64,000 bases of DNA from Timema cristinae (taxonomy: Eukaryota; Arthropoda; Insecta; Phasmatodea; Timematidae). Positions 24,413-37,300 of the stretch are shown in pieces (positions within the stretch are counted from its first letter, which is position 1; every line of letters starts with the position of its first letter). The notes under the pieces are model-generated. The model had not been told where the DNA came from, searched no databases, and saw only the letters and a list, made by a program, of their open reading frames with translations. Made by a program: the position numbers and the translations under genes. The stretch is taken from positions 70,505,941 to 70,569,940 of the forward strand of contig JBCFYV010011172.1 in the NCBI GenBank assembly GCA_039000515.1, written 5' to 3'.

Positions 24413-25204
24413 TAAACTAATGCGAACATGTTTTAAGATATGTTTTTCTAAAGGTGCTTCTTACCAACACTAAAACCACAAGCTAACAGTGATTGGCCAG
24501 GGTAAATTTTCGGTCATTTAATTATTAACATGCCCTGAATTCTTATGACCCAAAAATGATTTTAGAATAATACTTATAAAATTACCTAAAATTAAAAAAA
24601 AAAATTACTTACAATTTTCAAAAAATGGTCTACCTAAAAATATGAACAACTCGAGATAAATGCTCACGGTTAAATCAAACACGTACTTTACAAAATGTAA
24701 AATGCAATGAAAATTCTTTCACAACTAAACTTTTACATTCTGCTAAATTTAATATTGATTTACAAATAACTACTTTTCCTCCCAACGCAAATCTTTTCAG
24801 CTTAGTTACTCCGTCGCACAAGCAAAGAGTATACATAGTTTATTGCTTAAATTATCTTATTCCGACAAATTTGAATTGAAAAAATATATATATTTGAGTA
24901 TTTATGTATTTATAAAATATTTTTAGTATTTAAAATAGACTTATTCAACATGAATGCCTAAAAATAACTTTAAATGACTTAAAATGACTCAAAAATGACC
25001 GATAAAATATAAAATTCCACAACAAAGCGATCATGAACTGAGTTTATGTACTTATGAGCATTGTATTTGACGAACTAAAAAAAAATGACATGTCATCAAA
25101 ATCCGGGCCCTGATTATTACATAAGCATCCATGAGCTAGCTTCAAGGTTAATTATTTTACGTCAGTACAGCATGATATTTTTCTTCTTTTTCTTCTTCTC
25201 CTTC

Positions 25205-25445
25205 TTAGCATCGCGTCTTTCTAGCCTTTCATGTTATATACTGATTAAGTTAGTGTGTTAGAGATGAGGAAGATTGAATTTAGAAGCAGTTAACCCGCAT
25301 TTTCGTGGAGGAAGAGTGTACAACCATTTAGAGAAAATATACTTAGTACACTCGACCGGAATTGAGCCCGATATCTCCGCCATTGGAAGTATAGTCTATT
25401 ATTACAAGCCAGTAATGTTTCAACTGCAACTAGACCATATTGTAG
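25205..25445 (-). mobile_element. tRNA-derived SINE, diverged
   Basis: Minus orientation. Tail AGCATCGCGTCTTTCTAGCC, body ATTGAATTTAGAAGC and CATTTTCGTGGAGGAAG, box B region CGACCGGAATTGAGCCCG, which reads as GGCTCAATTCCGG on the minus strand. Confidence 0.5.
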
Positions 25446-25609
25446 GATGTGACGCCGACCGGTTAGCAACTTTTCGGCCACATCGGCACCTATAAGAACC
25501 TTCATAGGAGAAAGACCCTCAACAATATATGTTATTTGATGTGGTTGTCCCGTAGTTCTTGTGTCCAGGAACCTTCACTGACATGTGATATGTTCCCACT
25601 TATTGTTTG

Positions 25610-26930
25610 CTAGTCCAATGCTCGGAAATTACAAGAATATTTGCCATCCAGGCTACCTAACCGGATCTCATATTCAAATACAGTTGTACAGCCACCAAAC
25701 AAGGAATGAATAATTTTGTCCCTCTTTAATATAGAATAACCCATCTCCAGAGCTGCACTCCTCAAATTGCAGGATTTCTGTAACCCTGTGTCAATAACAG
25801 CACGAACACTGCGCTCGGTTTCAGCACCCCTTAGAGAAAAAACAAGAGTTTGTAGAAATACTTCAATAGTATGGTTGGATAAAACATTCTCAACTACTGG
25901 GGTTGTCAATGCTTGACTGGTTTCAGCTATGGGTTCATGGAATTTATTAAAACCTTCTTTGTTAGAAGCAAGATTATGACCCATCAGAAAAAGGTGCCTT
26001 TTCCCACAGATTACACACCTTAAACTAGCTTTGCACCTCTTAGAAATGTGCCCCGTCCTCAAACATAAAAAGCAGCATCCATTACTATTCATTATGTGTC
26101 GCTTTTTATTAAAGGTCATTTTCTGTGCCTTAAAACTGGCCTCTCTTCTTTCTTGTTGATCTATGGTTCGCTCCTACTCCAAAACCAGCTACAGCAAGGG
26201 AAATACCTTGTTCCCCTTCCACCTCACACTTCATGAAAACCATGATATCACTCAACCTACTTCTGATTGTTCCTTCTCCGTCAGGAAGTGCTGTACCAGT
26301 AAGTAGATCTAGAAGTGTTGGAGTTCCTCTGCCACGCACGTAATACTTCCTCTGGCGTGCATGACTCTACCAAGGGGTATAACATAGTAGCACACTTGTC
26401 GGTTGTAACACCGAAAGTATCCAAGGCTCTCAAGTAGGACTTGATTTTGTCCTATATTGTGGAAAGAGCAATTCTCTCTTATGGCTGCAATGCATTGTGT
26501 ATTAATAGCTTTAGCAACTCTCTAAAATAAAATTCTATGATAAAATCATCGCGATCAAATCGTTATTTCAAGCTATCAATCACTAGGGAGTAATTATCTC
26601 CATTTGGAGGGAAACTTTCCACAAGATCCCGATCTCGTGTTGCATTCAATAAGTATTGGAATTAATCCTCTGGAACGATATCACAATCTTCATGAATCTT
26701 CTTGAACTGACTCCAGAACTGCTACCAATCCCTTATATCACCTCCAAACGTCTTTAGTTCAATCTCTGGAAGCTTAAAGCACTTACACACTCGTGGCATC
26801 ATAATCACTCGCATTCATAGCCTTCAAAGATTTATTCTTACATACATTCGCCAGCAGCTTCACTTTCTCCATCTAAACCCAGCAATGCTGAATCTGTTTC
26901 TAGCAAAAGGTTGGGCATGTCTTTATCTAT
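25610..26930 (-). pseudogene. BEL/Pao LTR-retrotransposon gag-protease remnant
   Basis: Minus-strand reading from about 26930. A gag segment contains KLPEIELKTFGGDIRDW, then a stop, FWSQFKKIHEDCDIV, another stop, and FQYLLNATRDRDLVESFPP, the DUF1759 gag signature of BEL/Pao elements. After a frame break, 26119-25610 carries two zinc-knuckle-like clusters (CCFLCLRTGHISKRC and CVICGKRHLFLMGH), then RAVIDTGLQKSCNLR, the aspartyl-protease block typical of BEL/Pao (DTG active site). Several internal stops. No reverse transcriptase or LTRs are recognised nearby, so this is a fragment. Confidence 0.75.
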
Positions 26931-26939
26931 TGTATTTAA

Positions 26940-27477
26940 TTCAGTAAACTTCTGCTCCAGGAGGTAATAACAAGCTTGTACATTTACCTTGTTTATAATC
27001 CGCAACACAAGTTTATCACGAGCCTTCTTCTTAATTTTGATGATTAGGCCTACACTCGAATGTAGTTCACAATTCTTGCTTTTAAATCATAACTTTCCTT
27101 TCACGGTCGCCATAAAATGTAAATTAAACTTGGCTACCCGCCAAGAATATTTATCACACAGTTATTTTTCAAAAGAAGTGAAATAAAATATAAACAACGT
27201 TTACCGAGTCTTAACTATGATTGCATTGTTGACTTTAATAATACTTCATAGATAAAACCAAAGACTAAAACAACTATGAGCAAAACATAAACATCACTAA
27301 AACAAGAAAAGCTAGACTGCACAGCCCTCTTGATCAACTAATATTACTACATTCATTGGCTCCATGTCCCTCAACCTTATTTCAATTCCTAACAAGGAGT
27401 GTAAGGTAGGTCCGAGTGGCGTCTCACTTATCTAGCTAACTCTATTATTAGAACTATAAAGTCAGTCATTTGTTTTA

Positions 27478-27508
<31 letters not shown>

Positions 27509-28255
27509 TTATGATAAACATTCAATATCTATTAGAAATTTATCTGCTATTTTCTCGGTCAAATGTTACGTAAGTACATTTTTGGCCCCCTTCTCCCATT
27601 GTAAGCAAAATAAGTAAAAGCCCTTCCTTCTCCTACCCCCTTCACCCGCGTCTGCCTATGTTATATTTGCTGTAAATTGTCCTCAGGAATAACAATTATT
27701 TGCTATGCAGTTTATAAATTGCTGGTAATTATTAACGTAGAGATGTAAATAAATAGCGCGAAATAATTAACAATAACTACTCTTGTAAATGGAATTTAAA
27801 TTTATTGTACTAAACATGTAAAATGAAAAAATACATATATTTTTTAATTTACACTTAATTGAAATCATAAAAAAAGTATTATTAGCGAATATATGAATTA
27901 TTACAGTTATAAAAAACTTTAAACCATTATTAAATAATGACCAAGGTCCTTGAATCCACTTCTCGACACTTGTAATCATTATTTTCCATTTGGGTGGCTG
28001 GGTCACTGCGTCATTCTTGATCGTCTTTCTCTGTCTTACGTAAGCCCCCCTGCCGCTGCTGGGGGGAGGGGTGGGAATTACCCCGGGCCTCACATTCCAC
28101 GGGGCCACATTTCCCCCTAAATTATTGAATTCCATTACAGTTATTCTAAATTTCACATCAAATAGTGTACAGATAATTAACAGCTATAAGTATTGGCTTA
28201 GTGATAGTATTCCATTCCAGATTCCTGAAAAACCCTAACTTTATGTAATTTAAGA
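26940..28255. other. intergenic sequence
   Basis: No gene recognised. Holds the (AAT)n tract. The ORF at 27767-28156 on the minus strand has no family motif. Confidence 0.5.
27477..27509. repeat. (AAT)n microsatellite
   Basis: About 11 AAT units in AT-rich intergenic sequence. Confidence 0.9.
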
Positions 28256-28751
28256 CTTAGGCCCCGCGCGCACCAACCGACTGGACAGTTGGTCGATTGA
28301 GATGTCTGCGCACATTCAACAAAAAGTGGTCCAACTAAACCTTTTTCCACCAGTCATGCCATGGACTGATAGAAACAGCTTGTGTATGTGCACTCGTAAT
28401 TCATCAAAGAAAATTGAAACGTAAGAAAGAGTACTGGGTACATCCATTATCAAGTCAACGATTACTCAAAGGTCAATTCTACAAGTTGTATAATGATTTG
28501 CGGGCATATCCAAATAAATTTTTCAACGACTATATAATGAGTATAAGCAGTTTTGATGAACTTTTGTTCCTCTGAGGGCATTCAATAACCTATCAGAACA
28601 CCAAATGGAGAGAGTGTATCCCCCCAGAAGAAAGGCTATCTGTTACATTAAGGTTAAAAAAAATTCACATTCATTATAATTTTATTTATTTATGAGATAA
28701 AACTTGTTTTACACGAACAGTTCTTGACAAAGTATAAATTCTAGGCTTCAC

Positions 28752-29489
28752 TTACAAATTGAATATCTCTGAATGAGTTGAGAGCTCATCGGAGAAGCAA
28801 CTGTTTTCCGATTCATGACTTTGAGCACTTGTCGCACTGGAGCTCATAGCATTGCAAGGTATTTGAGATGAGGACTGTAAATATTGAGAAGGTAAGCTTT
28901 GCGAGAGGTAGTAATTATTACTGGTAAAGGGGGTCTGGTTAGTCAAATGATGAGTATAAGGTGTGCCTTTTATGAGTGTACTAGACAGGGGTAGCGTTTC
29001 TAAATGTGTTAGACTTGTAGATGGTTGTCCATTTTCAATTCGTCTCATCACTCTTAGAAACTCCACTTCAAATTTTTGATCTGCATTTAACTTTTTAAAT
29101 GAAGGAACAAAAGACAGCAAAAATGATTTGTCCTCATCAATTTCCTCTGACCTTTTATCCTGCAATATATTTAATAATGATTCCTCATAGGATAATGGTT
29201 TCTTTTTTGATCGACTCACGCTAGGCTGTGCGCGTTTGATATTGGAATTTCCTTCTTCATCATCTCTGTTGTCATTTTAATTCTCTTCTGCCTCTTCTCG
29301 AATAGAGCTAATATTAATTACAGTCTCTGTCTTCGATAGTTGACAGCGGAAACAATAATTGATCAAAATAAACGTACTTTCTACGTTTTGTAGCTGCTTG
29401 TCCTGATTTACCCTTTTTTTGTTCATTCAGTTCTCGCTTAAAGCATGTTCTTAGGTTTCGCCACCTTTGTTGGATTTCTCTATCTGTAA
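28752..29489 (-). pseudogene. MADF-BESS accessory protein of the Harbinger element, broken
   Basis: On the minus strand within the transposase intron. The exon starting at about 29483 (after TTACAG) encodes IQQRWRNLRTCFKREL and KYVYFDQLLFPL, the C-terminal half of a MADF (SANT/Myb-like) DNA-binding domain. The frame breaks near 29315-29330, a TAA occurs near 29278, and the reading resumes as SRSKKKPLSYEESLLNIL and then DEDKSFLLSFVPSFKKL with FEVEFLRVMRRI, a BESS motif. Harbinger elements typically encode such a protein, which binds the ends and helps transposase reach the nucleus. The N-terminal MADF exon is missing. Confidence 0.72.
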
Positions 29490-29724
29490 CATACAATAGA
29501 TAAATAAATTAGTTTATATAAATTATACATAGTATTCAGAATTCATTCTGCCTAGCTTCTAGGAAACAGTGGCGTACCCGGGGAGGGGGCAAAAATAATT
29601 TAACATTTTTATGGATATAGTCCTCAGTACCCCCTTTGGGTTGGTGGGCAAACCCCTTTAAAAATCTTTATTTTGCTGACTACCCCCTCGAGCCCCCTCC
29701 AAAATGCAAGTCCTTAATAGTTTC

Positions 29725-29860
29725 TCACTCTCTATCTTCACGCAAATGCGGGTGCACTTCCTCTAGATTACACCTACCTCATCCCTAACCCAATAGTATA
29801 ATTAATACATAGGTGTACAACCCGAACGGGTAGTAATAAGCGGTGCTAAAAAAAAGCTGT
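29725..29860 (+). mobile_element. SINE 3' fragment inside the Harbinger intron
   Basis: CACTTCCTCTAGATTACACC and the tail AACCCGAACGGGTAGTAATA followed by GCGGTGCTAAAAA match the 3' half of the SINE family. No tRNA head is seen. Confidence 0.65.
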
Positions 29861-30380
29861 ACGGTTACATTAAACTAAATTTTAAAGTTTGTTTTATTTA
29901 ATTTGCAGGTATCTTGCTACGGGTAATAGTTTTCATTCTATGTACTATGAATACCTCATTGGTGCTACTACTATGTGTGAATTTGTCAGAGATACTTGTG
30001 ACAAACTGTGGATATACCTAAAACCAACATACATGGCGGAAACAAAGGAAACTGCTTGGCTTCAAATAGCCGATGTATATGCAACAAGGACAAATTTCCC
30101 TAATTGCCTGGGCGCGATAGATGGCAAACATATCAGAGTAAAGAAGCCATCACACAGCGGTTCACTGTTCTATAACTACAAGAATTACTTTTCAGTAGTA
30201 CTTATGGCTCTGGTAGATGCAGATAATTGCTTCACTTGGATTGATGTTGGATCATATGGAAGTACCAGTGATTTTTACTCATTTCAAAAATTGAGCTTCG
30301 GCCAAAGGCTTGAAGAGGGAACGGTAAATATACCTGAAAGCCAGCAATTACCCAATGTCAATGGCCCATTTATTAAATAA

Positions 30381-31208
30381 TACCACTAAAAATGAATAAT
30401 ACAGCAATAATTATGAAAACATTTATTATTAGTGTGAAACTTACATATCATCCTCAAGAATTTGAAATCTTATTGCTTGCTTTTGATATAATTGTGGACA
30501 CTTTTAGTGTCGATTCATCGTAAAGAGCAAGAAATATTTTTCTCTCCTTGTTTGGTTACTGCTCAATAGTGGCTCGTGAGCCTAAAAATAGCAGAAGCAC
30601 GATGCCACTTAACTTCTATAATTTTTGTTTGTTAACATTATTTGCTTCAATGAGCTACTTTTCGGGGTTTTCGCACATAACCCAAATAGTAGGAAAGAGA
30701 GATAGATAGCTGCAATCTAAAAACAAACTTCAATGGACACCCTCCTTAAAGCTAACAAGTTTGACTAATTTCTAGATAAGCATAAATTACCATATCCTTC
30801 ATTGAAGTTGTTTTATTTCCCTTCTTCATACACATTGACTCTTAAGGTAAACTAAACATTATTTCTGGTTGTCCTCTCTTCAGTGGCAAAAAATAAACTA
30901 CACACTAAGTAGTACTGTAGCAACACAACTACAGTCAACGCACTGTGACTGAATTCCCCATGGGGTCCCACTTTGAAAGAGCCGCATACAATCAAACTAA
31001 TAGACAGTGGGCAACCTGCTGAAAAACTGGGCATTTTTTCCTGGTGGTCCCTTCAATTAGGCCTTCACCCCAAAGTAGCTTGATGGAAAAGCTCCTCCTA
31101 AAAATCTATATCACTTCTCCAGTCTTTTGCCTTTGTTTAACATCACTATTTAATTGTGATATCTTCCTTGATATAATAATAATAATGTGTTGGGCTTGTT
31201 TGTTACAG
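30381..31208. other. sequence between truncated Harbinger and NAD kinase
   Basis: No domain recognised. It may contain upstream intron of NAD kinase. The same sequence is present in the inverted copy, so the Harbinger truncation predates the split of the two copies. Confidence 0.5.
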
Positions 31209-31338
31209 GACAATCCAAGATCCGGCGAGTCAGCGTCTCACGTGGTACAAGCCCCCCCTCACAGTTCTTGTCATCAAGAAGGTGCGCGACGTTTCTGTAT
31301 TGCAACCCTTCACGCAACTCGTCAAATGGCTCATAGAG
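31209..31338 (+). CDS. NADK: NAD kinase exon (first in window)
   Basis: Acceptor TTACAG ends at 31208 and donor GTACAG starts at 31339. The exon begins with the last base of a split codon, then reads [16 protein letters not shown], followed by [18 protein letters not shown] and QLVKWLIE. This matches the conserved start of the animal NAD kinase catalytic region. The upstream exon that supplies two bases of the first codon was not found. Confidence 0.9.
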
Positions 31339-34300
31339 GTACAGCCATCCCTATTTTGCGAGCAAGGTTTTATGATAGAAAGCTCTTGGTAAAAACTTTA
31401 AGACCTTTTTAATTCATTGATGTTTAGCAACTGCTCAATCTGTGGGAATATTTGCTAGTTTTCATTAAGACCCCTAGTTCACATCCTGTTTTCAAAGGAT
31501 CTGACACCTAATTAGACAGGCTCAGCTTATTGTCGAGCCTATAGTTGGTAGCCTGAGATTGTAAAGAGTGTTGTGTTGCAGGAGAAGCACATGGTAGTGT
31601 TTGTAGAGCAGACAGTGATGGATGACCCTCTGCTGCTTTCCAATGCCAGCTTCACGATGGTCCAAGACAGGTTGATGACCTTCAGAGATGGCAAAGATGA
31701 CCTTACCGACAAGATAGATTTTATCATCTGCCTAGGTGGGGATGGCACTTTGCTTTATGCCAGTCTACTCTTCCAGGTAAGCTCTCTACTCTATAAACTG
31801 TTTGATTTTCATAAACAAATACTCATGAATAAAATAAGACATATTCCATATCCTCTAATTTGACATCTAGACTCACTTATTAAAGTGTTTGTCCACTGTT
31901 CTAAGCAGGCTATAGTTTAATTTCTGAATAGGACTAAGAATCATCTGCTGAATGCCACCAGGCAGTATTTGAGTGATTCCAAATCTACTATCATCAGATT
32001 CTGGGTGCCAGTGACCCAGGAAGATTACTAGTGGCTCTTTTATGGCTGAGAGCAATAATTATGTTACCTGTGGGAAGTGTGATAAATAGATATTTTTTTC
32101 ATTGTGTCTCACTGCTTGTTCGGGCTATACACATTTTAACTACACTAATGGGATAGGGAGGAGGAAGGTTGAACTTAGAGGAAAAGTACTCTCATTTGTG
32201 TAGAAAGAATGGAAAACCATTCATTTATACTTGGAAAAAAACTGTATATCTGGCCAAGATTCAAATTTGAGCTCTCCTGTCATTTGCAAACCAGACTAGA
32301 TGCGCCTGACATTTAGTCCACATGCCCACTGATCTGAATAAAAGTTAAACTAAATTAAATATAAAATGTAGGTATTGTTAAAGTTTGAACGGTTTCTGCA
32401 GCAATCTGTGCCTCCAGTGATGGCCTTCCATCTGGGATCACTTGGGTTCCTCACCCCCTTCGAGTTTGAGAACTTTCAGGAGCAAGTCACCAACGTGTTG
32501 GAGGGTGAGCTCTACTCTCTTTCTCTCTCTCAGCTGAGACTAGCACTGTGATACACTTGAAATAAAATATAATGAATGTAGAAAATTAAGAACTATAATC
32601 CCTAAAACTCTTAAAATATGCAATTTTTGGTCAAAATTGGGAAAATAACCTAACTTCATGCACAAAATTGTCTTGATAAAGATTTGGTGGCACTGATTAT
32701 TGCATTGTATGTTGATTTGTCAAATTTTCGATAAGTAACAACTTTTTATATGGTCTTGTACTTCCTTTTGTAATATTGTTCTTTTATTTTTTAACAATAG
32801 GAATTAAAAGGTAATGTTTTCTCAGCTATACATCTTTATATCATATTGAATACAATTTTTATTATAAAGTTAAGGCCATGACCGTGAGATTTGAGTGGTT
32901 GAGGATTCGAGAACTAAAAGGAGCCAACTTTAATTTAAATGTAATACAGTAACAGACCCATGTGAGTTGGATTATGTGCCAGAGTGTTGAGAAATGACCA
33001 GCCAATCTGATAAAATATATTCTATTCCGGATTTGACTGTTTGTTGCAGGCCATGCTGCTCTGACACTCAGGAGTCGTCTGCGGTGTATCATCGTGCGTA
33101 AGAACGAGGAGACAAGCAAGTCCAGCAAGGCCCCCACAAACCTTCTGGTGCTTAATGAGGTAGTGATAGACCGGGGTCCCTCCCCCTATCTGTCCAACAT
33201 CGACTTGTTTCTGGACGGGAAACACATCACCTCCGTGCAAGGAGACGGTGAGTGTTGGTCAGTGTAGTGGTCGCTTCTCTTGAGTACCTGTGTATATCAG
33301 GCATTGTCGGGCTGACCGGATAGTGTGGCTTACTGATATGGGAGGTCGTAGTTCAATCCTTACAGATTATACTAAGGGTGGTTTGCCCATCTTTGATTAA
33401 ACGTTGCTCCTTAAAATCTACCCTCGCTAACTTTTTTTTTACATGTATTGCCTCTTATTAACTTTCCAGGCTCATACTCACGCTAATGTAACTAAATGAG
33501 GACGGTAGAATTTAGAGGATGTGTACCCACATTTGCATGAATGGAGAGTAAAACCATTTTTGTACACCACTTAAGTACACCCAGCCAAGATTCAAACCCC
33601 TACTACCTCTCTGTTAACTGGCAAACCAGGCCATAATAGGCTGACACCTTGGTCTGTGTGTCCACTGGTGCATGTTATAACCCTATCACTCCAGGTTAAA
33701 TTAGTCACTCATATAAGTACAGCTTGGTATTCATGTTCTGATCTCTGTTGCATCTCTTATGTTCAGGTCTAATAGTATCGACGCCCACAGGGAGCACAGC
33801 ATATGCAGTCGCTGCGGGAGCGTCCATGATTCACCCCAGTGTACCTGCAATTATGGTGACTCCCATTTGCCCCCACTCCCTCTCTTTCAGGCCAATCGTT
33901 GTCCCCGCTGGGGTTGAGCTCAAGGTACCTTGAAATATTTTGAAATACTTTGAAACACAAATTCCCTATTCTTAATGTTGAGTGTCAGCAGGGCCTGGAA
34001 GTTGATGACTTAGCATCTTTTTTCTGTGAAGTCTTCACAATGGTAACTTGTATATAAACACATTTTATGACACCCTGTTATCAAAAATATTGCTCTATTG
34101 TGCTTTTTTTGTGCATATTTGAAGGAGTTTACAGTTTATGCTATTTTGTTGAATTTGCAGCATTTTTTTGCCACATTTCTTGTTTTTACTCTTATCGGGC
34201 ATTTCATGTCATGTTTAGAATCATTACATACAACAGATAATCTTTTTATGCGCAAATTCATTATTTCCATTTACTCGGAGCATTAATTTACTCGTGTAAT

Positions 34301-37300
34301 TATTAGTACGGCCAGAAATGAAACAATGAGCATGACCTAATGTTTTCTGACAGAACAGTACTTAAGTGTGCATGCATTTTTTAGATTCTTATCTTGTTTA
34401 TGTTTCAATATAAAACCTCAATGCCTGGAAAGGGGTTGGCTAGCTTGGAATTTCCAAAGGACCTGAAATATGACATTATTTTTATAGCAGAATTACAATC
34501 ACTATTGTTTTGTTAGTTGAGTAGATTATTTTGTCAGTTGAAATTGTATGTCTTAAGTTAGTTGATGTACTTGCATCTCTCTTTACTATATCTAAGTGAG
34601 CAGAATGCTGAAAGTCGAACAATCACAATTCTACCGTTTATGGCAGTTAGTTAATGAGTTCAGTGAAAGTGTCTTTTCCACGGATGGGAAAGTATTATTT
34701 TAATTGTGTGAGTCGACAATCTCGACAGAAAAAAAAAATCTGTTACTCAGCATATTTGCATGGGAAACACATGCATGCTTTAGAAGGGTAGCAACAGAAA
34801 ATTAACTCAACTATAGCTGTTTTAAAGTGCATCAACCTGTAAAACCAAATCATCATCTTTCACGCAAGAGTTGTGTGAAGTGTTGTTGTCAGCTAATATT
34901 CCTCTTTAAAAAGTAAATCATCCTAAATTTCGCGAGTTCTTATGAAAGACACACAAATCATTTTATGCCTGACAAATCTACTTTGTGTAAAAGTTATGTT
35001 AGTCTTTGCTATGAGAAAACTATGGCTAAAATACGAACCATGGTACATGGAGAAAATTTTTTTTTTCAATAAATTGGATTTTAAATGTAATATTTGATTT
35101 AAGATATTTTAAGAGCATCTTTTGTGCTTTTGAAGACATAAAAATACAGTTTTTAAGTGAATCTTTTTGTTGTAAGGGCTTTTATTTTTGGGAGCATTAT
35201 TACACAATTTTTAGGTGCATTTTTTCATTCTTAACGGCATCAACTTCCAGGCCCTGGTGATCAAAAACTGATCTAGGAAACTTGTGTTTCATTCTAAACA
35301 GTGCCTAAAATAATGTTTAAGATGCATATGGATCTGTCCAATTAGTTATTTCAATTCTTAGTGCTGGAATTGACAGTGCAGGGTTCCTACGCTCTGGAAA
35401 GTCAGGGAAAGTCAGGGAAAAAAATAATAGTCAGGGAAAGTCAGGGAAGCTTTAAAAAGGTCAGGGAAAGTCAGGGAAATGACAATTCATGTCTTCATGT
35501 CACACTTAGAAAAAACAAAGAAAATATTTTTTCTATTTACTGCGTCATAAGCCACTGCCCCAATGAAGAAAGCTGAGGGGCACTTACCATGCTCAAACTT
35601 GCCCTAACACAAGTTTTGGTAGCATTTTATTTCAGAATGTGAACGCAGAGGTCTCCTAGCCTGCACATGACAATTCTTTTAACTTTAGTGATCACTTGTT
35701 TTTGTTCTTGTTCAAGGTTTGTCATCGTTATAGTTTGATACAGTGCACCAGGACTGATTAGACTACACCAGCAATGTCTAACAAAAAAACCGTTTTTAAC
35801 CAGCTCTGGCTAAGCCCAGACCATTTTCCTGAATTCTCATACTGGATAAGTGGTGTTGAAAGTAATAAGCTGCAGGCATTTTGTAAAGTGTGCAAAAAAA
35901 TTATAAACTTAAGTAATATGGGAAAGCAAGCATTAGCTTCCCATGCAAAAGGACCAACTCATATCAAAACTCTTGAAACTTTGACAAATCAACGCTCTCT
36001 GTTGACTTTTTTTTCAAAAAAGTCAAGTGATTCAGGTTCATCGAGCTCCCCAGTTTCAAGAGAATCTCTGGCACACAAAGACATTCTACCTAGTGATGAT
36101 TCTGCTGGTTGCTCGAAGAGTTTTTCTGTTTCATCGAAAATCGTAACGTCGCAGAAGGAAGCTGTTGCTAAAAGTGAAATTAGTGTAGTGCCTCAAAGAA
36201 ACCATAACACTTTTGTTATAAAAGATGATATAACTAAGGCGGAAGTCATTTGGGCTATGCAAGTTGTTGACAAAAAAATGTCTTTCAATTCGTGCAATAA
36301 TTTAAGTACAATTTTTCAATTGATGTTTCCCGAGTGTTCCATTGCCAATGCCTTTACCCTTGGTGGAGACAAGGCTGCATACTTCATTGTGCATGGCTTG
36401 GCTCCATTCTTTCATAATAATTTACTGGACCGCCTAAAATCATGTAACAACTTTGTAATTTGTTTTGATGAGGCATTGAATAAAGTTATTCAAAGAGGAC
36501 AGATGGACATTGTAATTAGATTCTGGGACAAGGAAAATCATAAAGTCATCAGTCGTTACTTAAACAGTGTGTTTTTCGATAGGAGCACTTCTGAAGAATT
36601 ACTGAAGCATTTTCTGGATGGTATTTCTCCTCTTCCACTCTCTAAGTTGATACAAGTGTCAATGGATGGCCCAAATGTCAATTTAAAGTTTATAACACTT
36701 CTTCAGGAACACCTCAAATCTGTAACAGACAATGAAGTATGTAGTTTGCTAAATCTGGGAACATGTGGGCTTCATGTTGTTCATGGTTCCTTGAGAACAG
36801 GAGTAGAGTCTGTTGATTGGGATATAAGTAGCTTATTACGTCACATGTACTACCTGTTCACTGACTCTCCAGCTCGTCGAGCATTGTTCACCCAGTTGAC
36901 AGGGTGTACAACTTTTCCATTGAAGTTCTGTGGTGTGCGTTGGTTAGAGAATGCGAAGTGCTTTCAAAGGGCATTACAAATTTGGGACCATGTTATTAAG
37001 TTTCTCAAAGAAGCAAAACTTCCTAAAACAAAACCTGTAGAGACACTGAAAAGAGCAGCCTGTGATCCATTCCTAAAGTGTAAACTAGCGTTCTGCAAGA
37101 CAATTGCAGATGAATGTCAGCCTTTCCTGCAACGGTTCCAGACATCAAAACCAATGACTCCATATCTTTTTGAAGCTGTAGAGAAACTTCTAAGATACCT
37201 TATGAATCGTTGTGTGAAACCTGATCTTATGAAGTGCACGGGTCCAAAGTTACTGTCTATTGACACAAAAAAATCAGAAAATTTGATCCTTAGCAAAAAT

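Larger units (their letters stand above)
28260..30380 (+). mobile_element. PIF/Harbinger transposon, 3'-truncated
   Basis: The left end GGCCCCGCGCGCACCAAC follows a TTA trinucleotide, the usual Harbinger target. The transposase is split into two exons (about 28380-28652 and 29909-30380). Its intron holds the MADF-BESS accessory gene on the minus strand and a SINE 3' fragment (29725-29860). The coding sequence stops abruptly after PNVNGPFIK, before the third catalytic residue, and no right terminal repeat is seen, so the element is truncated there. Confidence 0.75.
28380..30380 (+). pseudogene. Harbinger transposase (DDE_Tnp_4 type), broken
   Basis: Exon 1 encodes KKEYWVHPLSSQR and FDELLF, then an in-frame TGA near 28574, then PPEERLSVTLR up to a donor at 28652/28653 (AG|GTTAAA). 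Exon 2 begins at 29909 after TTGCAG. The joined codon AGG gives VTLRYLATGNSF, exactly the family's conserved junction, so the intron is credible. Exon 2 carries GAIDGKHIRV and VDADNCFTWIDVGSYG, the first two catalytic aspartate regions, then ends at PFIK with a TAA. The third catalytic residue region is absent. One internal stop plus the truncation make it inactive. The last part recurs inverted at 63758-64000. Confidence 0.82.

Noticed and set aside
31044..31412. 122-codon ORF overlapping the first NAD kinase exon
   Set aside because: It reads the exon in the wrong frame and runs through the acceptor. The correct frame gives [15 protein letters not shown].
31539..31748. minus-strand ORFs overlapping NAD kinase exons (also 33022-33240, 33769-33960)
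   Set aside because: Shadows of conserved plus-strand exons with no family match.
35361..35576. 71-codon ORF rich in SQGK
   Set aside because: It is a translation of the subterminal GTCAGGGAAA array of the transposon. Its mirror at 58570-58785 is the inverted copy.
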